Below are positions 17,884 to 30,110 of a DNA stretch of 64,000 bases, piece after piece. This DNA comes from Icerya purchasi (Eukaryota > Arthropoda > Insecta > Hemiptera > Monophlebidae): NCBI GenBank assembly GCA_039619475.1, contig CM077116.1, positions 31,135,183-31,199,182 of the forward strand. The letters are read 5' to 3'. A model generated the notes under the pieces. That model did not search any database. It was not told where the DNA came from and saw nothing but the letters and a program-made list of their open reading frames with translations. The translations under genes and the position numbers were made by a program. The first letter of the stretch is position 1. Every line of letters starts with the position of its first letter.

Positions 17884-18852
17884 ATGGTATCAACGAGTAA
17901 AGTGATGGTTAATGTTGGTAATAACGGAATAAATAAAGAAGCACTTCTTAAAAGCGAACTGGAAAGGATACGCAGCGATATAATGAAAAAATATAATGAG
18001 TTAAAGTATGCGACTAAATCTATTACAAATACTTCAGCTGCAATGCTTGAACCTGTTACAAAACAGATATTGGATATTCGGGAATCATTACAAATACCTA
18101 AAAGGATGAAAAATGGTTCTGATGGAATAAGTGATGATATATCAATGGTAAAACGACACAAACTTTCTAATGACAGTAGGAAACATGATTATGAGACTGC
18201 TATTGAAAATGAAGAAGAATATGAAAATCGTGATAATAATGCCCTTAATATACATGAAACGGCTCCATTTCAAATAGATTATGATGAACCTCTACCAAAT
18301 GATCCTGTATATGGAATACAATATAATGCGAACACACATGAGTATATGATGGGTTCAACACCAATTTCATGGAATCGGAAATGTGGTGAAATTTATTTAG
18401 GAAAAGGAAGAACACTAACTAAATTTCCTTACACACCAGGACTGATTCATTTACTGATGGAAGCAAATGTTGATGAGAATAAATATACAAATAATGATTT
18501 AGCTTTATATAAACAAATACTGGAATTTACTGGAGCTCATGTACGTGTTACTGGTGTATTAAAGGGTACTCCACTTCCTAAATACAGAAAAATAATACGT
18601 CCTCTATTTCAATCTACCATAAAGAATGTAAAAGTTTATCAGGGTAAAACAAAAAAGAAACGTGCATATAGGACTGTTCGCAAAGTAAATCTTGAAGACT
18701 CTCATTTCAATTATTCTGACGATCCTAATGAATTGGTTGAGCGATTATTGATACTACACAGATCTAAACAATCGGGAAATAATGGTTTAGATACTGAAAT
18801 TCGGATGATTGAAGAAAAGTTGGCTGAAGAAGGATATATTCAGTTAAATTAG
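17884..18852 (+). CDS. Conserved Polinton-associated protein of unknown function, intact copy
   Basis: A protein of 322 residues. Residues about 15-75 form a charged helix (SELERIRSDIMKKYNELKY) with a following NTSAAMLEPVTKQILDIRE segment, then an acidic linker. A folded core of about 100 residues follows (DPVYGIQYN, YMMGSTPISW, FPYTPGLIHLL, LALYKQILEFTGAHVR, KIIRPLF). The C-terminus has a basic stretch KKKRAYR and a final helix ending EEGYIQLN. A related but frameshifted gene sits beside the ATPase at 12034. I recall similar proteins in other insect Polintons but no known role. The neighbourhood of the first copy (ATPase, integrase) suggests a packaging or virion function, which is speculative. 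Confidence 0.8.
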   Translation: MVSTSKVMVNVGNNGINKEALLKSELERIRSDIMKKYNELKYATKSITNTSAAMLEPVTKQILDIRESLQIPKRMKNGSDGISDDISMVKRHKLSNDSRKHDYETAIENEEEYENRDNNALNIHETAPFQIDYDEPLPNDPVYGIQYNANTHEYMMGSTPISWNRKCGEIYLGKGRTLTKFPYTPGLIHLLMEANVDENKYTNNDLALYKQILEFTGAHVRVTGVLKGTPLPKYRKIIRPLFQSTIKNVKVYQGKTKKKRAYRTVRKVNLEDSHFNYSDDPNELVERLLILHRSKQSGNNGLDTEIRMIEEKLAEEGYIQLN

Positions 18853-21800
18853 ATATTTTATGTTGTAAAATATTAATGGCTGATAATGATATATTAGAAT
18901 TTAACATTGAAACAATGAAGCAATGATTATTTTTATTGATTATAATGAATGTCATAAAAATTATTGAATAAATTGTGAACAATATTGAATTAAATCTTTT
19001 GTTATTATCTATGATCGTATCAAATTATAAAATATAGTTAAAAGGTTGGATATTCGACACATTCAGATATATAATGTAAGAGATAAATAAAAAACTGACG
19101 AATATGACGAAAATTTGAGTAAAATTGTATGAAAGACATTAAAACGCAAGAAAATGATAAGAAATATCATAAATTGTTGAAAAAAATAGCGTAAAAAGAC
19201 TCTAAAACATAAGAACATGATAAGAAATAATGGAAAACTGTTTATAATTAGTTAGTATGGTGGGAAAATTTGTTAATAGTGTTGAAATATAAAAAAATTG
19301 TAAAAGAAGAAAACGTTTACTATATGTCTGTGCAACGACAAGTAAAGCTAGGGCGATGGACGACGAAGTGTTGATTGTCAAAACGATTATAGGAGTCTCT
19401 TGCACCCTCCAGCTTAAAAGGAATGGTTATAGAAGTGTTTAAAGATTTCCTTAGTGTATGGGTTATGGGCTGTGAATGTGTTGAGAAAACATTCAGTAAA
19501 CGTCTGGAGCTTTATGGCTGCTAGTCTGTTGAAGATATCGAGCGGGCGAGCAAAATACAAAGTCCCTGTCAATTCATTAAATCAAACGTTCAAAGATGTG
19601 ACTGGTAAATCCAATAATCAAATGTAGATCGTGATTGCGGGCCTACAACATTCAACTGGTTCTGCGCTTGTTAAGTTGTAGATGTGCACAGATGAAGCGA
19701 AAGGTGATGTGAAAGCATAAATATGTACTGTTATCATTGATGACTAACGATATTGTAATGAGATGTAAGAAAGAAAAAAAAAAAAAAACCCTTACAAAGT
19801 TGTTGAAAGATCGATGAAAATTGTGTAAAAAGTACAAAAAAAAAAAGACTGGAAAATGATGCGAAATAGCAAAAATTGCTTAAAACAATGTAAAAGTAGT
19901 AAAATGTGCGAAAAATTGTAAAAAATGATTGAAAATTGTACATAATTAGTCAAAAGTAAGGAAAACGTTTACCTCTCTCTCTATAATCACAAATACTATT
20001 CATAGTTATCAACATCCGTTTCAAAAATAATAGTAAGAGGGAGATTAAAAAAAAATGTAAAAATAAAACATCTTAAAACGAAGCAAGATATATAAATTTC
20101 CTTCAAATTTTATATTTCAAATAATAAGACTTATAAATTTACAACAGTCTCTGGATTGCTTCATCCATTCTTCATATATAAAATTGAAATCTTTACTGCC
20201 ATCCCAGCCATATAACATTCTATTCAGAAATAAAATGTATGAATAAAGCATGGTACGAAAATTTCCTTCACATTTGAAATCGACGAATGAGTGAAAGAGG
20301 CGATCGAGTGATATATACAATCTTGGTAATGTGATAAATATAGAGAAATAATTATCTCATTTATTTTGGGTGTGTAAAAAAAAAAAATCCTCGCTATTCC
20401 ACGTTTTTTTTTGGGGGGGGGGGATGCTTTCAATCATTAGTTTTGCAAAGAATTGATTGCTCCGCTAAAAGTTGTGTGACTCCGCATCTAAATGAATGAT
20501 AAAAGGTTATGAAGCCGTTCTGTATGAGCTTACAAAAGTATATGATAAAGTACGCCAACAACACCTCTGAACAATAATTATGTGTGCGGGAACTGCTTGT
20601 ATTCTTTTATACGGTCTTGCAGCAGATATGATTAAACAAATATAAATGAATGAAATGTAAAAATAATACGTGGGCTGGAGTTAATTTTGAAAATATATAG
20701 TGAGATTTTTCGGAAACATGCATACAATTGTGTAGAAAAAGGGGTGATGTAATAATTTTGCTAGCATGAACATTTATTTAGAATAATTTCGTATTACATT
20801 ATTAGACTTTGAACATAGATAACAAGAGGGAAAAGGAGTGATTGCTTCGACATGAGTAAAACGAACGAAGTGTTTTCGTAGGTTAGTGATTATATAGAAA
20901 AAATTATAGGCGAATGTAATTTGTATTGAAAAATAGTATGTTTGGGCTAATTTTAAAAATTCATGATAGTTTAGTGGAGTCTTACGGTGAATGCATTTAT
21001 AGATGTAGTGATTTCAATATTTTTGTCATGTATGGAAAATAAAAAAATTAAAAAAATACTACTATAATTTCAAGATGTTAAAAATAATTACAGAAAAATT
21101 AACTCATAATGTAAGTAGAAAGAGTGAATTCGTCATGAATGTTTACAAGAATATGTTTTCTATAGGTTAGGCCCTTTGCGAATTGAAGAAAAATTTAAAC
21201 GATAAAAAAATAATATATGTACGATAGATTAAAAAAAAAAATATTATTGACAATTGGAAAATGAGATAATGATCTGTAAGGAGATTGCTAATTTTGGAAA
21301 TGATGAAATGTATTTAAGTTGATTTTAAAGTAATTATGCACGATTTGAATTTTGGAAATAGATTACATAGTATGAATGGAGCGAAGAACCATTTTCTACG
21401 ATTTCCTGAAAAAACTATATTACGATAAGAATAGTGTCAATGAACATACAGATATATCAGTAGTAATGAAGCGAGAAGTGTCTGCGGCGTACATTTGTCT
21501 GCACAGCATATTACAAAAAAGATTTGAAAAAATTTTAGCGTAATGAAAGAATAAAAAATATACTCGGGCTAATTTTATAACACAGAGAAAAAAATGTTAC
21601 TGTTCGTTACCTGAAAAAGAAAACAATATTCTTTTAGGTGACCTTTTTGTGTTCGATATGATGACTGTTCAGGGATAGATGCAGGTATCTTTAACGTATT
21701 TTTACAATCAGGCTGTTGCCCTCGAGAATATAACCTTCTATTTCACTCACATACACTCTCTCACTCACACATTGCAACCCTGATCTGGTCGTGCTACCGT

Positions 21801-22229
21801 GTTTTTTTTTTTTCTTCGACCATACTGTGGTTCGTAAACTAACAGGTTTTTTCTATCTGTCGCTCTATACAATTGACCACCAACACCTCATAGACAAACT
21901 CGTGTATATCGTGGAAAAATAATTTACGAAATTTAAAAAAATATTAAAACCATACTTGTATTTGTATAAAAATATGATTATGAAAGATTTTAAAAAATTT
22001 TGACGATTGAAAAATAAAATATATCGATTAATTAAATTCTACGGTAACTAAGCTTAGAAAAGTATTACATACAAAGAATGATGAACGGTAAAGAGGTTCA
22101 AGGTTAGATTCAGGCTTTTGATAGAAAAAATAACAAATGAATAAAATAAATGAAAGTGGAATAACGGACGGATACAGTGACGAATGCGTAGAAACATGTG
22201 TGCAGAACGGATGTTTGAGATTCACGACG
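18853..22229. other. AT-rich non-coding region, partly made of decayed repeats
   Basis: No gene is supported. Around 19,080-19,960 short purine-rich phrases (variants of AAAATGATAAGAAAT and AAAATTGTAAAA) recur irregularly, as in an old tandem array. From about 20,640 phrases such as GGGCTAATTTTAAAA recur every few hundred bases and seem to be remote versions of the array at 23 kb. The stretch 21,700-21,900 is different, with CACTCTCTCACTCACAC-like simple sequence. Open frames here are short and low in complexity. Confidence 0.45.
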
Positions 22230-23930
22230 ACTGATTTGCATAAAAATAAAAAACTTATGAACGGTGAAATGATTGGAAGCTAAAAAATCTGTAATACATT
22301 AATATGAATGATTTGGTAAATAGTGCTAACGGATGTGTATGCGTGTATAAGTATTTGAGAATAAATAAATAAAAATAACATTATGTATGGTTGGTAATTT
22401 AGTCCAGGGCAGTAAAAGGAGAGAAGAAGAAATTTTTAGATTCGTTTAAAGTGAAAAATATTGAGAGTCGGTTCGATTTTGAAAATACATAATAGGAATG
22501 TATAACATGCACAGATATAGTGTTGTGTAGTCGTGACAATGTATATATGCGTGGGAACGACTTGTACGCTTTTGTGACGGATCTGGCGGTCGAGGAGTAC
22601 GGGGAAAAAATATAAAAAGTATATACCATCAGTAAATTGTCTTCGTTGATTATAAATTTCGATTCATTTTGATAATGTATAATGGAGAACGTGTGTGAGA
22701 AGTGTCGGGATGCTTTTGCGACAGTCGAGGGTTTGATGGGGTCTTAAACAGAAAATAAAATATAATATGAAAAGATCTTGAAAAATATTTGGAGTTTGAA
22801 ATAAATAAAATATTCTTAAACTAATAGACTTGGGAAAAAAATTAATATGAATGATTGGGAAACCATCTCTAGCATATGTGTGTGCAGGAATGGGTGGCGC
22901 GGATTCACATTCGGGTGGATGTCCTCGTGAAAAATAATATGAAAGATTTGTAATTTGTGTAGGGCGGAAAGGAGAGGGAGGGGGTTGAAATCTTGTTAAA
23001 TAAAACTCTACTCGACATAAATTTACAAATACTTACTTTTGGAAAAAATCTTTGGAGGGAGAAAAAAAATATTTTAGAGTAATTCCATAATACATAGACA
23101 TGAAAAAATTATTATGATCGATATGAGAATTAACGACAGAAGATGTGTGCGCATTCATAGCAGTGAAGACATCGACGAATTTATTTTTAGAATCTGAGAA
23201 AAAAATATAAAATTATTAATGGACGAAAGAATTTAACGTAAGTGAAGTAAATATACTTAGGTTAATTCCATAATACTTTGAGTTGAAAAAAAAACTATTA
23301 TGAACGATATGGAAACTAATTGCAGAGGATGTGTATGCATTCATACAGTAAAGGTATCGAAGGATTTATTTTTAGATTATGAGAAAAATAAAAATAATGT
23401 ACTGTCGGGAGAAATGATCGGAAACGTGAAAAATATAATTGGAATAATTCCATAATACTTGGAGTTGAAAAAAGTTATTATGAACGGTATGGGAACTAAC
23501 GACGGCTGATGTGTGCGCATTCATAGCGGTGAAGACATTGTAGGATTTATTTTTAGAACCGGAGAAAAATAAAAATATTATGAACGGACGAAAGAAATGA
23601 TCAGAAACGAAAAAAAATATACTTCGGCTATTTCTATAATATTTAGGCTCGAAAAATTATTAAGAACGATATGGAAACTAACTGCAGAAGATGTGTGCGC
23701 ATTCATCGCGTTGAAGACATTGTAGGATTTATTTTTAGAACCGGAGGAAAATAAAAATATTATGAACGGTCAGAAGAAATGATCGGAAGTGAAGAAAATA
23801 TATAATTGGAATAATTCCATAATACTTGGAGTTGAATAAAAGTTATTATGAACGGTATGGGAACTAACGACAGCAGATGGGTGTGCGGGAATGGACGGTG
23901 GGTATTCATAGCGGTCACATAAAAAAATAA
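22230..23930 (+). repeat. Degenerate tandem array, unit about 183 bp
   Basis: The phrase AATTCCATAATAC or close variants starts at 23081, 23264, 23446, 23630 and 23813, spacings of 183, 182, 184 and 183 bp. Each unit also has a TTATTATGAACGGTATGG-like phrase, a GATGTGTGCGCATTCATAGC-like phrase and GGATTTATTTTTAGA. More diverged units seem to reach back to about 22,230. The unit length is typical of insect satellite-like DNA. No coding potential is apparent. Confidence 0.75.
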
Positions 23931-24420
23931 TTACCTCTCAATATGAAATGACGGAGGTGTCGGGAGCGTCGATTGGATGTTTAATGGTCGTAGTAAAAGT
24001 AAATAGAATGCGATATATTCGATATTAAAACAACGGAATCGATCGGAAAAGAGGGTGGAAGGGGTAAAGGAGACTAAGGCTATTTTAGACTATAGAAATA
24101 ATTGATTTGTTAATTTGTAAATGTTTTGGATAACCGGTTAGGTTTAGACAACAGAGCAGGGATTGGGTTATTATGTGAAAAAAATAATAATTAAAAAAAA
24201 AATTGGAGCAGCATAAACGGACGACACGTGCGGGGGATCGGCGTGTGAGCTTTGGCGGTGGAGAACGTTATGTTAGATATATGCGCGGGATCGGGACGTG
24301 CACTTTAGCATATGGTAGTAAGATCGGGGAATCAGGAAAATAAAAAATATGCTTCGGCTAATTTTATATTATGTATACTTAGACTTTGAAATATTAAAGA
24401 AATAATCACGGTATCGGAAA
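23931..24420. other. Spacer between two tandem arrays
   Basis: Purine-rich sequence with GCGGGATCGG-type phrases at about 24,230-24,300 that foreshadow the next array. No gene is seen. Confidence 0.4.
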
Positions 24421-25110
24421 GGGAGCGTTCGTGTGTGTGTGTGTGATATCGCGGCGGATATCGGAATATGCGGGGGATCGGCGCGTGCGCTTTCGCGACG
24501 GCGACCGGAGCGTGTGCGGGATCGAAATATACATGTGAGAGGTGTGAACTGGAGTTATAGGTTAGATTTACGCTTTAAATAATATATTGGGGTTAAATTT
24601 TGGAATTTTCTTACTTAGGTCCTGAATTTTGAAAAAATTGTGGTAAAGCAGTGGGCGGGGCCAGCAGGGACTTGGGTTACTTTCGGACATTAATTAATAT
24701 ACTTATGTTAATTAATAATCGGTTCGGTTTATCAGAAACGAGCAGGACGCGTACGAGGGAATTTTGGAGACGGAGCGTTCGTGTGTGTGTGTGTGATATC
24801 GCGGCGAATATCGGAATATGCGGGGGATCGGCGCGTGCGCTTTCGCGACGGCGACCGGAGCGTGCGCGAGAACGAAATATACGTGTGTGAGGGGCAAAGG
24901 GGGGTGTTGGGTTAGATTTACACTTTAAATAATATATTGGGGTTAAATTTTGGAATTTTCATACTTAGGTCCTGAATTTTGAAAAAAATTGCGGTAACGG
25001 AGCGACGGGAGGGGCTAGGGGAGACTTGGGTTACTTTCGGACATTAATTAATATACTTATGTTAATTAATAATCGGTTCAGTTTATCGGAAACGAGCGGG
25101 ACGCGTACGG
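24421..25110 (+). repeat. Tandem repeat, unit about 350 bp, GC-richer
   Basis: GGAGCGTTCGTGTGTGTG occurs at 24422 and 24772. After each, the same order follows: (GT)n, GATATCGCGGCG, GGGGGATCGGCGCGTGCGC, TTTCGCGACGGCGACCGGAG, a GGGTTAGATTTA phrase, and then TTGGGTTACTTTCGGACATT with AATAATCGGTTC. Two nearly complete units are present, the second ending about 25,110. The CpG-rich composition contrasts strongly with the flanking AT-rich sequence. Confidence 0.8.
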
Positions 25111-25417
25111 GGGAATTTCGGAGAAATTTGGGGAACTTGGGGGAACTTTCAGCACCTGGACACTAATTGGGGTTACTTGCGCCCCCGAATAACACTTTGG
25201 ACAGTTTATTGATCTCGGGACACTGTTTGGACGTTCGGATCAGCGGATATGTATGGGAACCGTCCAGGGGAAACTCGGAGGAATCGGGGAAACTTGGGTG
25301 AATTTTGGCCACCTGGACATGAATTGGGTGAATTTAGTGTTCGGATTACCGGTCTGGGGTGAATTTTCGCCTTCGGGACAGGAATTGGGGTTCGGATTAG
25401 CGGACGCCCCAGATCTC
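25111..25417. repeat. G-rich block with short internal repetitions
   Basis: Phrases like GGGGAACTTGGG, CACCTGGACA and GAATTGGGGTTCGGATTA recur two or three times in about 300 bp. This seems a continuation of the neighbouring array with shorter units. No gene is seen. Confidence 0.45.
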
Positions 25418-26797
25418 TCAATAAATGACTACTGTAATTAAATCAAAACCCGGACTTTTTTTATTATTAAGTTTAGTAATTGCGTATTTGATTTCGCTGG
25501 GAGACGTTGGCGCAATAGGAGGGCTTAACTGTAAAGGTACACTTAAAAAATCATGTATATCGGTTTCGTCGTTTAATTGTAAATTTGGCTTAAAAACATC
25601 AGAAAAATATTTGGCAAATTCCTCGACTTTTTCTTCATCAGTTCTAGCCCATGTACCATCGGGTTTGCGAATTGGGGGAAGGGGTTGAGTGGGTTTATTT
25701 CGGCTTTTGATCACTTTCCAGAGGCTGTAATTTGTCGCCTCCGTGGATGAAAGTTCCTGCAGGCAGCGTTGGAAGGATTCATTTTTGGTATTTCTAAGTA
25801 AAATTTTTAGCTCTTTCGATTTTTTATTTAACAGAGTTTTATAATAGGGATTTTGAGAAGATTGCCATTTCCTACGGATGATTCTTTTTTCTTTTACCAG
25901 GTCTAGTATATGGCGCGGTATATTATGTGTTTCTTTTATTTTGTTTATATTTGGAGTACATTTCCATGCAATACTCTGTACAGCTTCTGTAAAGTACTGA
26001 ACCGCTGCATCTACATCTGATTCCGTTTTTAATGATAAATTTAATTTTAGTGTAGAATTTACAGATGCTCGAAAATCTACCCAATTTGTATATTTATTAT
26101 GTAATTTTGGAGATTTATCTTGGTTTATTAATCCTGTACTTACAGTTAATATTACAGCACTGTGGTCTGAGCATAAATCAAAATTTGGATCAGCTTTTAC
26201 ATTCAACATTGGAATTCCATTAGTAACAAAAAAATCTAAAACATCAGGACGTTTGTTTAAGTCAGTAGGCCAATGTGTCGGTACGCCTGTTGCCACACAA
26301 CCAAAATTTCTATTTAGCATTATTTTGTTTAAAAGTTTTCCCCTGGTGTTAGAAAATCGTGAGCCCCATCTTATGTTTTTGGCGTTCCAGTCACCGCCAG
26401 AGATGAACCTACAACCCAAAATACTAAAGTATTTGCTTAACATACGTTCATTAAATCTGTGGTTTGGAGGGCAATACACTGCAGAAACTACAATTTTACC
26501 ATTCAATGTATACGCCATTATATTTGTTGCTTGAATTTCTTTAGTAGATATATTTTGAAGTTCGTAGTGTTTTATTGTACTTTTAATCACTACAGCGCTA
26601 CCGCCATGTGCCTTATGGTCCGGTCTTGCAGTTACGTAGACATTATAATTTTTAATTCTAAATTGTGTTTTCTCCGTAAAATGAGTTTCCGACAACAATA
26701 AAATGTCGATTTGCTCAAGCTTAAGGAACATCTCGATTTCTAGTTTATTTAGAACTGCACCATTGGCATTCTACGTAGCTATGCGTAACAATGCCAT
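25418..26797 (-). pseudogene. Jockey-clade LINE ORF2 fragment (AP endonuclease plus start of RT), 3' truncated
   Basis: From the ATG at 26797 on minus the frame gives MALLRIAT, a TAG stop at 26771-26773 where the family has Trp, then NANG and a long frame to 25418. Endonuclease motifs are clear: LLLSETHF, SAVYCPPNHR, GGDWNAKN, DLLDFF-like DVLDFF and CSDHSAV. The chain then enters the region before the reverse transcriptase and ends just after KSPGFDLIT, where it runs into unrelated sequence. LINE copies are usually cut at the 5' side, so the loss of the 3' half (RT catalytic core and tail) implies a later deletion or rearrangement. It is closely similar in layout to the copy at 37-41 kb. Confidence 0.92.
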
Positions 26798-26799
26798 AA

Positions 26800-26955
26800 T
26801 TATTTAATTAATTTATTTGTTAATGCTGTAAGCAGGTTTAGCATGACTGAATTTTGCTGCGTAAGCTGGTTAAACATTGACTTGAAATCGTCTAGAAAAG
26901 CTGTTATGATGCTTTTAAAATCAGAGTTATTATTTTGATTATTATTACTTTAGTA
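26800..26955 (-). pseudogene. C-terminal remnant of LINE ORF1
   Basis: Reading towards lower coordinates, the frame before the ORF2 ATG encodes an Asn-rich stretch, then SDFKSIITAFLDDFKSMFNQ and a Leu/Thr-rich tail, and stops 2 bases before the ORF2 ATG. It aligns in style and place with the C-terminus of the ORF1 at 37361-38857. The rest of ORF1 is absent, so the copy is cut at both ends. Confidence 0.7.
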
Positions 26956-27834
26956 AACCAGATACATTTTTTCGGCGGTGTTAAAAAATTTATGTATTTA
27001 TCGGGTGTTTAGTATTCGCTGTAGGAAATAAAATTTCCTGAGAAAGTATGTAACAAAGTAACAAACTATATTTTATCAAAAAAAAAAAAAAAAAAATTTA
27101 AATAGAGTAATAAATTGAAGAAAAATGAATATGTAGCTGAAAGAAACTCGCAAAAATGAAATTCAGCAGAAATACAAAAGAATACAATAGCGAATATAAA
27201 ACTGAAAAAGTTTCTTCTTCCGTAAATCTAATCGGTTGATAAAATGTGGGATTACACGACGCGCGTCGTATAACTCAATTTCGGCGGACATAATCGCGGA
27301 AAATTAAAAACCCCGGCAAAAACATAAAAACAGGAAAAACCGGAAAATAAATAAAAAGATATAAAAAAAAATCCGGAAACTGCGCTACAGGCAACAGGCG
27401 AAAGCAAGATAGAAGCTGCTGAAACCAGTTGTATTCTGTTATAATGCAAATGGCGGGCCAATAGTAAAAAATGGCGCCAAAAAAAATCCCGTCTATTGCA
27501 GACATAACGTACGATCTTTTAACAGATTCAAGCACATAGTTTTAACATTTATAATTAAAATTTAAATTAAAATAACAATTTTTTGTTAGAAAAGAATTTT
27601 GTAAATGTTTTTGAACTAGTAACCTAAAATTTTTAAAGTAAAAAAATAAATTTATCACTCGATGTAAAATAATTGAACCATAAATTTATAACTTTTTTAA
27701 AAACAACAGTAAACACTTACAGTAATTATTTTAAAATTGTATCTAACATTTTAAATTTAAATTAAAATTTTTACAACTATTTTTCAAAAATACTTATGTA
27801 TATTAACATTGGAATAATATAGAGAAGCTCAACT
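26956..27834. other. Non-coding AT-rich spacer
   Basis: There is an A17 run near 27,080. A slightly GC-richer segment at 27,240-27,530 has CGCGCGTCG and ATGGCGGGCC phrases that could be promoter-like. No domain is seen in the short minus-strand frames. Confidence 0.35.
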
Positions 27835-28420
27835 CCCGCACAAGGATGATTTGTGAAATCGTGAAGCGTTGCATATTTTTATTACCTTTCTTTATGCATG
27901 TAATCGTTAATTTTTTTCCTTATTTTGTAATAATTTTTCGAAAATACAAGTACATACACTAAAATTGAAACGATACAAAGATTAACTTGACCCCTGCGCA
28001 CGGGTGATACGTAAAATTATGAAGCGTTGCACATTTTTATGACCTTTCTTCATGCATATAATCGTTAATTTTCTTTTCTTATATTGTTAAAATTTTTCAA
28101 AAATACATATAATAAAAGCACATTTTTATTACTTTTCTTCATGCATATAATCGTTATTTTTTTTCCCCTTATTTTGTAACAATTTTCCAAGAATACAAAT
28201 ATATTAAGATTTTCCGAATTCCACTAATTACAAAAATTACTTACATTAAATTTCACTGAAAAATTACAACTTTTGTATATGTTGTAATTTTTTAATAAGA
28301 TATAAAATAAATTTATCCTTAAATTCGAACTATTTTAACATTCAAAAGTTACAAATTTGTATATTTTTCCATTTTTCAATAAGATATAAAATAAATTTAT
28401 CGATAATTCTTTGTGCAGCG
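27835..28420 (+). repeat. Short tandem duplications (about 159 bp, then about 85 bp)
   Basis: The phrase GAAGCGTTGCA(T/C)ATTTTTAT, followed by ATGCATRTAATCGTTAATTTT, begins at 27863 and again at 28021. A third, shortened version at about 28,115 starts within the unit. Further on, ATAAGATATAAAATAAATTTATC occurs at about 28,297 and 28,380. These are local duplications in AT-rich DNA without coding signals. Confidence 0.65.
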
Positions 28421-29646
28421 ATTGAACTAAACAACGACAACATTGTACGTAGTAATATGAACTAAACTAGAACGACTTATCTAGGATTTTACTGAAACTT
28501 TGGCTGAGAAACCGCAAGGTACAGCGAAGTTGAAATAAAATAAAAAAAAATCCTATTAATTTACCGTACCTGCCTCTATACAATACCGATTTAGTCAAAC
28601 CATACTTTATCTAATTTTTGATTTTGGTTTATTCATAATTTCAAAACAACTGCACAGTTTACAGGACATATAATAAAAACAATTCGTTTATGATGTCACA
28701 GGTCCAAAAAATAGCAGATGATAAATCTTTCACTAAACGAACACCCCTATATCATTAACCAGCGATCGGTTCAGATGCATCTAGCGCAGCCTCCGCATGA
28801 TGATTTTTATATACACTTTTTTCAGTACAGCTCACTTAACTAGGTCTCATTAGTGTTGAGTAATGAGATGCTATCATAAATGAGTATACTGATCATGCTA
28901 CGACTGCTTGATAATTCCCTGAATGAAACGAAAGTTTTAATTAAAAAGAGAAGTGGTGTCTAGAGGGGGACACCCGGTAGGAACGAAGTTCCTTTCACTT
29001 TTTGGTAGATATACAAGTATAAAATCATTCATAAAGTATACGATAAAAAATGACACACAATATATAAATCCCGTATGAATTAAAACAACAACAATAAATA
29101 AATCATCAGCCTCGTTGAAGTGTGGTAACATCGCACAAAAAAACCGCGCCAATTTTCAAATTCAATAAAATGTACACGTGCTTAGAATTGAGCTTATACA
29201 GCTGACCGCGTACGATGCTTGTAGCTCGAATCTCAATACTCTCTCGCACGCACACATATACTCACACCCGTGTATAATAGAAGGAGAGTGAAGGTCGCCT
29301 GGAAAACGACGTATAATACTTTTTTCATGACCTCGCGATTTCTGCCAGTTTACTCCTACCGACAAGCCGCGTAAAAGAACTTCGTCCCAAAAATATGCTT
29401 CATTACTGTATATTTCTGAATCTAAGCAATACTCAGCAGTAATTTCAAATACCGTCAAATTTATAAAACTTATCAACCGTAAATGAAATTTTTAGAAAAA
29501 TACTACTCTACTAAAACATAATATTCGAAAAAAGTAATTAAACTATTTTTGTAAATTTGTTTATTTAGGAGGATATTTCCATTGTATACAAATATTAATC
29601 TTTTTCAATTTCTTTTTGATACGTAGATATTCCGTTATAAATATAT
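28421..29646. other. Non-coding spacer
   Basis: I see no gene, repeat family or RNA. Minus-strand frames at 28,937-29,152 and 29,162-29,476 have no recognisable motif and mixed composition. Confidence 0.35.
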
Positions 29647-30110
29647 TGTTACGGATCGCGCGACCTCTAGCTTAACGTAGATAAATTAAATTAATTACGT
29701 AGAGTCGCCCGTACGTCTTTTATAGGTTATGATGAATAAGCGGTAGTTAGGCGTCTCTACATTGGGGGCTGGAGCGAATACCGCATTTATCTGTTAACAC
29801 TGATAGGCGGGGCTAAATGCGGTACACGTTCGCGGCCAATTAAATGAGAGAATGATAACGGATGAATGGATGGCGAACTATCGATTTTATCGCAGGTAGA
29901 AATCGTTCTTATCTGTTGCGCTTCTGTTGAACAGCGGTCGCGTTCGTAGTTCCGATTGGACGTTTTTCTGTTCTGTCGATAAAACGAATAAAACTGTTGC
30001 GATAGTTGTTGCCAAACCGTGTTGTATATTACAGTTAGAATAAATACGTTTGTGGTATACAAGTAATTTATCGTACCTTTTGGATTACGTTTGGTCAAAG
30101 TTTCGTTACA
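29647..30110. mobile_element. Possible solo LTR
   Basis: The block begins TGTTACGG and ends GTTACA (the TG...CA form of LTRs) over 464 bp. It is GC-richer than its surroundings and carries an AATAAA near 30,041 in the place expected for an LTR polyadenylation signal. No internal retroviral-like coding region, primer-binding site or clear target-site duplication accompanies it. The flanking bases (TATAT and AGAAT) do not match. Confidence 0.4.

Larger units (their letters stand above)
1..18852. mobile_element. Polinton/Maverick (adintovirus-like) element, ends not seen
   Basis: The hallmark Polinton gene set lies together here: protein-primed DNA polymerase B, retroviral-type integrase, packaging ATPase, adenain-like protease, major and minor capsid proteins and a phospholipase A2 core protein. 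Several accessory genes accompany it. Polymerase is leftmost on plus, the capsid block is on minus, and ATPase, integrase and fibre genes are on plus. Most genes are intact, which suggests a fairly recent insertion. Protein damage is seen clearly only in the first copy of the unknown gene at 12.0 kb, and the protease lacks an ATG. No terminal inverted repeat or 6-bp target duplication was found, so the left end is probably outside the window and the right limit is only the last element-related gene. Confidence 0.93.

Noticed and set aside
19400..19700. Slightly coding-looking patch (WSFMAASLLKISSGRAKY in one frame)
   Set aside because: The open stretch is short, stops surround it and I recognise no family.
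24651..24897. Overlapping frames on both strands in the GC-rich array
   Set aside because: They are produced by the CpG-rich tandem unit and repeat with it.
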